Origin: 2-01-FULL-39-10-A sp964525395
Lineage (GTDB): Bacteria > Patescibacteriota > Microgenomatia > Levybacterales > UBA12049
Direction: 5' to 3'
NCBI GenBank assembly: GCA_964525395.1
Contig: CAZGGU010000031.1
Location: 1-6,618, forward strand
DNA: 6,618 nucleotides
Shown: in pieces, positions 1 to 5,299 of the stretch
Layout: every line of letters starts with the position of its first letter
Numbering within the stretch: the first letter of the stretch is position 1
Translations under genes and position numbers: made by a program
The notes under the pieces: model-generated
Told to the model about the DNA's origin: nothing
Seen by the model: the letters and a program-made list of their open reading frames with translations, nothing else
The model's database searches: none

Positions 1-37
1 CGGGGGCATTTTCTTGGCAAAAAATAAGCCTATAAAT

Positions 38-66
38 TTGTACTATTGGCTAAAAACTAGTATAAT
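38..66 (+). promoter_or_regulatory. Candidate sigma70-type promoter of the five-gene operon
   Basis: A consensus -10 hexamer TATAAT lies at 61-66. A weak -35 candidate, TTGTAC at 38-43, matches consensus at only its first three positions and sits 17 nt upstream. The surrounding DNA is AT-rich, unlike the operon body. Transcription would start near 73, giving a leader of about 63 nt if the first gene starts at GTG 136. The only other start candidate in frame, TTG at 73, would make the message leaderless. The -10 element is convincing; the -35 is not. Confidence 0.55.
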
Positions 67-123
67 TTACGCTTGACGTTTCGTTTTTCCTCTGTCCACG
101 TCAGCTCTTTAACAACCGCAAAT

Positions 124-129
124 GGAAGG
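124..129 (+). promoter_or_regulatory. Ribosome binding site that decides the first gene's start
   Basis: GGAAGG lies 6 nt before GTG at 136-138, which is in frame with the kinase reading frame. The longer reading from TTG at 73 has no purine-rich motif upstream, because the -10 box occupies that place. The site therefore favours the shorter protein. Confidence 0.6.
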
Positions 130-135
130 TTTAAC

Positions 136-771
136 GTGGTTATAAACGATTTGGTATCATCGATACCTATAGTTGTAGGAAAAATTGCAGCATCCACCTC
201 CCCTAGAACGCTTGTTCTTGTGGCCGGAGGGAGCTGTAGCGGAAAATCACATTTCAGCAGACAGCTTCAAGCTGCTCTGGCTGAAGCCGGAATAACTGCT
301 GCTCTTGTAGAGCAAGATAGTTACTTCCGAGATTTCAATGATCCTCAGATTCCGCGAGACAGCAAGTCTAGGATCATTTTTGATCATCCCAATTCATATC
401 ACAATTATCAGCTAAGGGCTGATATTTTTTCACTTTTGGCTGGACGCAGTGTGTCATTGCCTATATACGATGTAAACACAAACACAAGGTCACCTGGGAG
501 AAAGCTCCAAGAGCCTTGCCAAGTTGTGATCGTAGATGGGCTTTTCGCAATTTCTCAAGCAGACATTTTGTACGAAGACAAAGTTCGTATCTTCATTGAT
601 GCAAGCTCTGAAGTTCGTATGGATCGTCGGATTGCTAGAGACATTCTGTACGGCGCATCCAAGTCTCAGATTCGCTCCGCGTTTCTAGAGAGGGTTGAGC
701 CTTACTATAAGCAATTCGTTTCGCTTCAGACAGCTTCAGCTGACATTATTGTAAAAAACGACTGGAGGTAG
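136..771 (+). CDS. Uridine kinase / phosphoribulokinase family P-loop kinase
   Basis: Predicted cytoplasmic 211-residue NTP-dependent kinase of the Udk/PRK family. The Walker A motif GGSCSGKS is at residues 31-38. Family hallmarks follow: the acidic substrate motif EQDSYF, the FDHPNSY segment, the LPIYDVNTNTR strand-loop, the VIVDGLF Walker-B-like strand, and the lid helix RRIARDI. The C-terminal segment ending ADIIV also fits uridine kinases, and the length matches the usual ~210 residues. I chose GTG 136 because of the GGAAGG site; the frame stays open back to TTG 73, which would add 21 residues without recognisable homology. The next gene follows after 2 nt and its ribosome site is inside this gene's 3' end. 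The family phosphorylates nucleosides or sugar phosphates at a hydroxyl. Its place at the head of an operon with a PurA paralog suggests a nucleoside-like substrate, but uridine itself is not assured. Confidence 0.85.
   Translation: MVINDLVSSIPIVVGKIAASTSPRTLVLVAGGSCSGKSHFSRQLQAALAEAGITAALVEQDSYFRDFNDPQIPRDSKSRIIFDHPNSYHNYQLRADIFSLLAGRSVSLPIYDVNTNTRSPGRKLQEPCQVVIVDGLFAISQADILYEDKVRIFIDASSEVRMDRRIARDILYGASKSQIRSAFLERVEPYYKQFVSLQTASADIIVKNDWR
764..768 (+). promoter_or_regulatory. Ribosome binding site embedded in the upstream gene
   Basis: GGAGG lies 5 nt before GTG 774 and is contained in the last codons of the uridine-kinase-like gene, whose stop is TAG 769-771. This fixes the start of the J-domain/kinase gene and indicates translational coupling. 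Confidence 0.7.
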
Positions 772-773
772 TA

Positions 774-1871
774 GTGGCATCCGTCTTAGAGCTTGAGTCC
801 TTGACGGAACATATTGCCAGATGCAGAGATCCTGAAGATCTTTTTGGGCCTCTTTCTGGCTCCCAGGCTCAGCAGCTGGATCAACTCAAACAGCACTACA
901 GGAAAGGTGTTACAACCTGTCACCCTGACGGCTTTATGAGCCTTGGTTCAACTGCTTTGCTAATGGCTGAGGAAACCTTCAAAAGTTTCCAAAGGCTTTA
1001 TGCGCTTGCTCAGGAGAAAGTTAAGAACGGAATTTACGGTATTCCCGGCGCTTCCGTTCCTTCTTCCTCGTCCTTTGTCCCTACGATTCTCAAAACCAGA
1101 AAGCATGAATATAGCATCCTAAGCCATCTGGCCGATGGAGACTATTCCAGTGTGTATCTGGGGGAATATAAAGGGACAGATGGAGATTCTGTGAGGGTTG
1201 CCATTAAGATCGTCGCTGATGAGGCTGACAATGATCTGATGGAACGTGAACAGAAGGTGCTTCAGCGTATTAAGCATAAGCATGTTCCAGTTCTGGTGGA
1301 GACATTCAGAACTTCGGATGGGCTTCTTGCTACAGTCATGGAATACATTGATGGATTTGATCTGACGACCATTCGTCAAAGATATCCTTCAGGTGTTCCG
1401 CAGGCGCATGTTTCCTGGATTTTCAAGCGGCTTCTCAGCGGCTTGAATTATCTGCATGGAGCAGGTGTCTTTCATGGAAACCTAACACCGGACAACATTC
1501 TTGTTCGGCCGCGGGACCACAACGCGTTTATCATCGATTACACGTGTTCGGTACAAAATCCCGGACCTGGTGATAAGTTCGTTGCTGCCACTGACATCTA
1601 CACAGCTCCCGAAGCGTACAGAGGACTGCCTCCTATCGAGGCCTCCGATCTATACTCTTTAGGGAAATGCATGATTTTTCTTTTGGGAGGTGATATCCGA
1701 ACCAACGTTCTGCCAAAAACGGTGGATTCCCGTTTTGCAAAGTTCATTCTGAGCTTTGTAGAGAAGAATCCAAAAGATAGAGCCCAAGAAGCTAATCAAG
1801 CTTGGCACCAGCTCTCTGCTCTTCGCACAGAGATTTTTGGTGATCATCACTTCTTGGAATTCGTAGTCTAG
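774..1871 (+). CDS. J-domain-like / degenerate Ser/Thr protein kinase fusion
   Basis: A 365-residue two-part protein. Residues ~1-85 look like a DnaJ-type J domain: helical, with the diagnostic HPD tripeptide at 50-52, the loop that stimulates Hsp70 ATPase. A Ser/Pro-rich linker (~92-104) leads to a protein-kinase fold: a nucleotide loop at ~119-129 ending SSVYLG, VAIK with Lys145, a hinge around MEYIDG, APE at 278-280 and the F-helix SDLYSLG with Asp292. The catalytic loop reads HGNLTPDN (234-241), so the HRD Asp is Asn236 and the Lys two residues on is Thr238, while Asn241 remains. The DFG position is DYT (255-257), keeping the metal Asp. Active protein kinases need the missing Asp, so I predict a pseudokinase or an unusual nucleotide-binding regulator. 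No membrane segment is visible. GTG start with GGAGG 5 nt upstream. The vWA gene follows after 11 nt, suggesting a regulatory pair. Confidence 0.82.
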   Translation: MASVLELESLTEHIARCRDPEDLFGPLSGSQAQQLDQLKQHYRKGVTTCHPDGFMSLGSTALLMAEETFKSFQRLYALAQEKVKNGIYGIPGASVPSSSSFVPTILKTRKHEYSILSHLADGDYSSVYLGEYKGTDGDSVRVAIKIVADEADNDLMEREQKVLQRIKHKHVPVLVETFRTSDGLLATVMEYIDGFDLTTIRQRYPSGVPQAHVSWIFKRLLSGLNYLHGAGVFHGNLTPDNILVRPRDHNAFIIDYTCSVQNPGPGDKFVAATDIYTAPEAYRGLPPIEASDLYSLGKCMIFLLGGDIRTNVLPKTVDSRFAKFILSFVEKNPKDRAQEANQAWHQLSALRTEIFGDHHFLEFVV

Positions 1872-1882
1872 GAGGAAGCAAA

Positions 1883-2845
1883 ATGGGTGGTAAATACTAC
1901 GACCGAGATGTTGGTTCTACATCCGGATCCCGTTTTGGGAGCTCGTCAGCGTATACAGCAGATGCTGATCTCGCGATGGGCAGACAATATCTAGACAACG
2001 GTCTGATCCCAAAGGGTCGGACTCTTTCCTGCGATCAAAAGAACCCAGTCGTGATCGCAATGGATGTCACGGGTTCGATGGGCGACTGGAGCCGGGTGAT
2101 CTATGACAAGATGCCCATGCTTTTCGGTCAGATCATGATGCAGGGATACCTTCCGGATCCTGCTATCAGCTTCGCTGCTATCGGAGACGCTCCTATGGGT
2201 GACGATGCTCCGATTCAGGTATGCGATTTTGCTCAAGGCGATACGCTTGATGCCTGGTTGACCAGGCTTTATCTCGAAGGCGGTGGAAAGGGGAACGGCA
2301 ATGAGTCGTATACCCTGACTGCCTTAGCCTATCTTGAGCTTGCATCTTTCCCTCAGCTTGAAGGTAAGCCCTACTTCTTCTTCACCGGGGATGAAGGGTT
2401 TTTTGATCAGGTTGAGAGGTGGGAGATTGACCGCTTCATCGGAAGCGGAAACAGTGCCTCCAGCAAGAATATCCTGAGGCGTCTCAAGGATCAGTATCAT
2501 GTCTTTTTGATCCATAAGCCTTATGGCTATGGCAGTCAAGACAATGATATCGTTCTCCGATGGTCACGTGTTATCGGGGAAGAGAGAATCCTGACGCTTG
2601 AGGATCCTAAGGCTGTGGTGGATACTATTCTCGGAGCTATTGCTCTTCAGAGCGGCTCTCGGGACTTGGACAGCTACACCGTAGATCTTCTTGGACGAGG
2701 CCAGTCGGCTGATCGTGTCAAGGATGTCACTGGAGCGCTCGGGAAACTGAGTGTCTCTACAGCCCTTGTCCCTATCAGTACTGCCGGTATTCTTCCGGCC
2801 GCTTCAGGCGCTAGGCGTTCGGGCGGTACGAAACGCATTAAGTAG
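1883..2845 (+). CDS. von Willebrand factor A (vWA) domain protein with intact MIDAS
   Basis: A 320-residue cytoplasmic protein without signal peptide or membrane helix. The vWA domain begins near residue 54 after a Gly/Ser-rich N-terminus. The hydrophobic strand PVVIAM leads to DVTGS (61-65), the metal-ion-dependent adhesion site DxTxS. The second-loop threonine is probably Thr144 in NESYT, and the third-loop acid is TGD (168-170). All metal ligands appear present, so divalent-metal-dependent binding of a partner is expected. Residues ~260-320 are low in recognisable motifs and end in a basic Gly/Arg/Lys tail (RRSGGTKRIK). ATG 1883 is preceded by AGGAGG at 1870-1875, which overlaps the previous stop. 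vWA proteins next to kinases or AAA ATPases typically act as scaffolds or adaptors; TerY in Ter systems is a parallel. Its partner here is probably the adjacent kinase-like protein or the downstream enzymes. Exact role unknown. Confidence 0.85.
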   Translation: MGGKYYDRDVGSTSGSRFGSSSAYTADADLAMGRQYLDNGLIPKGRTLSCDQKNPVVIAMDVTGSMGDWSRVIYDKMPMLFGQIMMQGYLPDPAISFAAIGDAPMGDDAPIQVCDFAQGDTLDAWLTRLYLEGGGKGNGNESYTLTALAYLELASFPQLEGKPYFFFTGDEGFFDQVERWEIDRFIGSGNSASSKNILRRLKDQYHVFLIHKPYGYGSQDNDIVLRWSRVIGEERILTLEDPKAVVDTILGAIALQSGSRDLDSYTVDLLGRGQSADRVKDVTGALGKLSVSTALVPISTAGILPAASGARRSGGTKRIK

Positions 2846-2853
2846 TTATCATC

Positions 2854-2876
2854 GGGGAGCGGAAAATCCGCTCCCC
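2854..2876 (+). repeat. Perfect 10-bp inverted repeat (intra-operon hairpin)
   Basis: GGGGAGCGGA (2854-2863) pairs exactly with TCCGCTCCCC (2867-2876) around an AAA loop. It fills most of the only sizeable gap in the operon, between the vWA and pyruvate-kinase-like genes. No T-run follows on either strand, so it is not a canonical terminator. It could act as an mRNA processing or stability element that sets different levels for the regulatory and enzyme halves, or as a partial terminator. The palindrome CCAAATTTGG (2879-2888) follows and runs into the next ribosome site. Confidence 0.7.
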
Positions 2877-2895
2877 ACCCAAATTTGGAGGTGAA

Positions 2896-3792
2896 ATGCT
2901 AATCGCCACACTGCCCCCCTATGTGAGGCACAACAGGCAAATCGCAAGCGATCCACTTGTGGACGCACTTCGTTTTAATACAGTAATGCCGCTTGCAGAT
3001 AGCAAGCTGGAAGTACTGAAGAGGCTTGTTGATCTTTGCCAGGGAAAACCTCTTTGGCTTGATCTGAAAGCTAGGCAGCTCCGTATTACGGAATTTGCTT
3101 ATCTGCCTTACGCTTATGTGCGTATCAGCAGAAAAATCCGTGTTAAGACACCGGTCAAAGTTCTTTTCAAAGAAGAGCTAGCAACGGTTGTTCAAGTGGT
3201 TGATGGTGATAAGCTGATCCTTGAAAGCCGGCCAAATCAAATTGTTGGCGCAGGTCAGCCAATCAACATTCTTGACCCTTCTCTTCATATCGAAGGGTTT
3301 CTGACACCAGGCGACATTGAGTATGTCGAGGCGGCCAAGTCAATTGGTTTGCACCGCTATATGCTTTCTTTTGCCGAGTCGCTTACGGACATTCAGGAGC
3401 TTCACGCACTTGATCCAGATGCCGAGATTGTCGCTAAGATTGAGTCGGTGAGAGGTCTTGATTTTGTCGTCCGTGATTACAGCGCAGTTTCTTCTTTTGT
3501 TCGCCTCATGGCAGCAAGAGATGATCTGTTCATTAATATGGGGACGCGTAAAGTCAGCATTCTGGATGCAGTGAAACTCATTCTGGATGCAGATCCCCAT
3601 GCAATTGCTGCTTCTCGAATCCTCACTTCACTTGAGGAAGCAGAGACAGTTTCAATGGGAGACATCTCAGATCTTCACCTCCTGCATATGCTCGGATACC
3701 GTGCATTTATGCTAAGTGACGGTCTTTGTTTTAATCCGCAAGCCTTGGCTAATGCTCTTAATGTGTTTAAAAGCTACATGGAGAGGGCATAG
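2896..3792 (+). CDS. Pyruvate-kinase-like TIM-barrel protein, C-terminal domain absent
   Basis: The 298 residues align by eye with the barrel and B domain of pyruvate kinase (~470 residues in the family) but lack the C-terminal regulatory domain. Correspondences: LRFN (25-28) with the family's ARLNFSHG, keeping Arg and Asn but losing Ser-His; LDLK (55-58) with LDTKGPEIR; a short beta-rich insert (~66-130) for the B domain; FLTPGDIEYVEAAKSIG and LSFAES with the LTEKD and SFVR segments; KIES (Lys181, Glu183) with catalytic KIEN; ARDDL (Asp210) with metal-binding ARGDL; AASRILTS (238-245) with ATQMLES, Thr replaced by Ser240; SD and FMLS (271-274) near the end. The metal ligands and Lys survive, while substrate-site residues differ, so ordinary glycolytic pyruvate kinase activity is unlikely. 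Superfamily relatives include HpcH/citrate-lyase-type lyases. ATG 2896 has GGAGGTGA at 2887-2894. The stop overlaps the next start by 1 nt. Confidence 0.75.
   Translation: MLIATLPPYVRHNRQIASDPLVDALRFNTVMPLADSKLEVLKRLVDLCQGKPLWLDLKARQLRITEFAYLPYAYVRISRKIRVKTPVKVLFKEELATVVQVVDGDKLILESRPNQIVGAGQPINILDPSLHIEGFLTPGDIEYVEAAKSIGLHRYMLSFAESLTDIQELHALDPDAEIVAKIESVRGLDFVVRDYSAVSSFVRLMAARDDLFINMGTRKVSILDAVKLILDADPHAIAASRILTSLEEAETVSMGDISDLHLLHMLGYRAFMLSDGLCFNPQALANALNVFKSYMERA
3558..3592 (+). repeat. Two copies of a 14-nt direct repeat inside the pyruvate-kinase-like gene
   Basis: CATTCTGGATGCAG occurs at 3558-3571 and again at 3579-3592, a 21-nt (seven-codon) period. It encodes ILDA twice (222-225 and 229-232). 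It probably reflects a small in-frame duplication in the helix after the metal-binding ARDDL motif. Confidence 0.7.
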
Positions 3793-5171
3793 TGGACAAA
3801 GCTATTGTATTTTCTGTAGTAGGTTTAGGCTTCGGAGACGAAGGTAAAGGCACTACAGTAGACTATTTGGTCAGAAAGCATGGTGCTAGGTCAGTAGTTT
3901 GTTTCACGGGAGGTCCACAGAAGGCTCACCATGTAGTCTCCCCGGACGGATCTCTACACTGCTTTAGTCAGTTTGGTTCTGGGACAATGATTCCGGGTGT
4001 TCGCACCCATATCTCTTCCCAAACCTTTTTTAAGCCGGATAATTTGCTTCGGGAAGCCGAGACGCTTAGGCGAATTGGTGTTTCAGATGCACTTGTTCGG
4101 CTGACGATTGATCCCCGTGCTGGATTGGTAACTGATCTTCATGGTCTGATCGGACGCTTGCTTGAAATGAGCAGGGGTGAGAACAGATTGGGAAGTGTTG
4201 GTATGGGGGTAGGCCAGGCGGTACTAGATCGTAAGTCGAAAGGCTTTCGCGCTCTTACTGTCTGTGACCTTTATAACAAATCAATTCTTCGGGCTAAGAT
4301 CGAAGATCTTTGGGACGAAAAAATAGAACAGGCTGAAATGCTGGTTCAAAATCGTCCTGATCAGAGAGCTTGTCTCGATGATTTCCTTTCCGGAAATTCA
4401 CCCTCTGCTCTTACAGATTCCTACTCGGAGTTTGCAAAGGTTTGTACCGAAGCTCTTTTGTTAGATGAAGAGTTTTTGGAATTATGCCTGAAAAGGCGAG
4501 AAGTGATTGTTCTTGAGGCAGGCCAAGGCACACTTCTTGACCCGCTTTACGGATTTGTACCGTATGTCACAAAAACTCCAACTACATCTGCATCTGCAGA
4601 TAGGCTCTTGGCTCCGTGGATGGACGAGATTGAGCTGATTCATGTAGGAGCTGTTAGGGCTTATGGCCATCGACATGGCGCAGGTCCTTTTGTCACATTT
4701 GATCCCGGCTTTTCATCTGACACGCCGGATCTTCATAACCAGACCAATCAATGGCAAGGAAAGTTCCTTACCGGTTGGTTTGACCTGCCTGCAGTTCGGT
4801 ACGCGATTTCCGTGAATCCTGGACTCAGTTTTATTTCTCTTACCTGCGTGGATCGCTTGAAGGATTTTGGGAAGGTTTGCACCTCCTATGAATACTTTGG
4901 AGACGATCCAAAAAAACTAGATACTTACTTCCTGTGGGAGGTGACGGTTGACGGTAGGTTTAAGGTAAACGCTTTTAAGAAGCTCGACTCTCCTTCAGAG
5001 GAGAGAACAAGGCTTCTTGCGGAGTGCAAGCCGCTTGATATTGAAGAGGTCGATTCGACTGATCCTCTTCAATTCGCTGCACAGCTGCAGGAAATGCTGG
5101 GAGTTCCTATCGGAATTTTGTCTAATGGTCCAACAGCGGATCAAAAGATAGATCTTCGGGGAATTTCATGA
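3792..5171 (+). CDS. Divergent adenylosuccinate synthetase (PurA) family ligase
   Basis: The 459-residue protein (PurA is ~430) shows the PurA fold throughout. FGDEGKG (14-20) carries catalytic Asp16 and the phosphate loop; GGPQKAHH (40-47) matches GGxNAGHT and keeps the catalytic His as His46 but changes Asn-Ala-Gly to Gln-Lys-Ala; GSVGMGVGQ replaces GTTGRGIGP; EAGQGTLLD (242-250) and PYVT keep the IMP-side Gln and Thr; RAYGHRHGAGPF matches the YTTRVGxGPF region. The aspartate-binding loop, TTGR followed by Arg residues before GW in E. coli PurA, is QWQGKFLTGWFD here (320-331), without arginines. The guanine-recognition TKLD is TCVD (351-354), keeping Asp. SNGPTADQ (444-451) matches the C-terminal GTP-site motif. 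I infer a GTP-dependent ligase that phosphorylates a carbonyl oxygen but uses a different amine donor and probably a different acceptor. It is not the housekeeping purA. GTG 3792 overlaps the previous TAG; GAGAGGG (3781-3787) is its ribosome site. Confidence 0.85.
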   Translation: MDKAIVFSVVGLGFGDEGKGTTVDYLVRKHGARSVVCFTGGPQKAHHVVSPDGSLHCFSQFGSGTMIPGVRTHISSQTFFKPDNLLREAETLRRIGVSDALVRLTIDPRAGLVTDLHGLIGRLLEMSRGENRLGSVGMGVGQAVLDRKSKGFRALTVCDLYNKSILRAKIEDLWDEKIEQAEMLVQNRPDQRACLDDFLSGNSPSALTDSYSEFAKVCTEALLLDEEFLELCLKRREVIVLEAGQGTLLDPLYGFVPYVTKTPTTSASADRLLAPWMDEIELIHVGAVRAYGHRHGAGPFVTFDPGFSSDTPDLHNQTNQWQGKFLTGWFDLPAVRYAISVNPGLSFISLTCVDRLKDFGKVCTSYEYFGDDPKKLDTYFLWEVTVDGRFKVNAFKKLDSPSEERTRLLAECKPLDIEEVDSTDPLQFAAQLQEMLGVPIGILSNGPTADQKIDLRGIS

Positions 5172-5299
5172 GCGCCCTGCTTCAAAATTGGGGACCGACC
5201 GGCGAAAAGCTATTGAGGTTTATCTGCTTGCAGATAAATGCTCGGCAGCTTATTAGCCCTAAGGTCCCCTTTTTCTTTGGAATTATGGCTGAAGAGTAA
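5168..5299 (+). CDS. Possible 43-codon ORF overlapping the PurA-like stop (ATGA)
   Basis: ATG 5168-5170 overlaps the TGA 5169-5171 of the PurA-like gene, a common coupling arrangement, and GGGGA (5158-5162) stands a few bases upstream. The frame gives MSALLQNWGPTGEKLLRF and more, ending at TAA 5297-5299. I recognise no family. Against it: it runs straight through the predicted structured/terminator element and overlaps the convergent gene by 17 bp, and ATGA overlaps occur by chance. It may be a small sixth operon gene, the stump of a longer gene cut at the composition break near 5280, or nothing. Confidence 0.2.
   Translation: MSALLQNWGPTGEKLLRFICLQINARQLISPKVPFFFGIMAEE
5190..5278 (+). terminator. 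Branched structured element with T-rich tail, likely bidirectional terminator
   Basis: GGGGACC (5190-5196) pairs exactly with GGTCCCC (5263-5269), followed directly by TTTTTCTTT (5270-5278). Inside, TTTATCTG (5219-5226) pairs perfectly with CAGATAAA (5231-5238) around CTTG, and a weaker hairpin with GCT/AGC around TATT lies at ~5248-5257. The whole can fold as a multi-branched structure closed by the 7-bp stem. On the other strand the closing stem is followed by AATTTTG, so it could also end the convergent gene, whose stop is at 5283-5285. The enclosed 66 nt is long for a simple terminator, so a stable small RNA or a regulatory 3' structure is an alternative. A 7-bp acceptor-like stem recalls tRNA, but there is no TTCRA T-loop. 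Confidence 0.5.

Noticed and set aside
1..15. CGGGGGC followed by ATTTTCTT at the window's left edge, like the right arm and tail of a terminator
   Set aside because: The left arm would lie outside the window, so the hairpin cannot be seen.
1119..1379. 86-codon open frame on the - strand inside the kinase-like gene
   Set aside because: It is antisense to a well-supported domain, with no ribosome site or recognisable motif. The same applies to the - strand frames at 1659-1850, 1991-2236, 2324-2539, 3340-3600, 3477-3665 and 4482-4676.
2854..2876. Rho-independent terminator between the vWA and pyruvate-kinase-like genes
   Set aside because: The hairpin is perfect, but no T-run follows on either strand and a strong ribosome site comes right after.
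3792..5171. Housekeeping adenylosuccinate synthetase (purA)
   Set aside because: The aspartate/IMP arginine loop and other conserved motifs are substituted, and the operon context is not purine biosynthesis.
3792..5171. Phage-type PurZ (2-aminoadenylosuccinate synthetase for Z-genome DNA)
   Set aside because: The catalytic Asp is retained, and no other Z-genome genes (DatZ, MazZ, DpoZ) or phage genes are in the window.
5190..5270. tRNA-like element: a 7-bp acceptor-like stem about 80 nt long
   Set aside because: There is no T-arm with a TTCRA loop next to the 3' strand of the stem and no recognisable D or anticodon arm in the right place.
5160..5285. Integron attC site after the last operon gene
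   Set aside because: I see no RYYYAAC and GTTRRRY core pair, and multi-gene operons are not typical cassettes.
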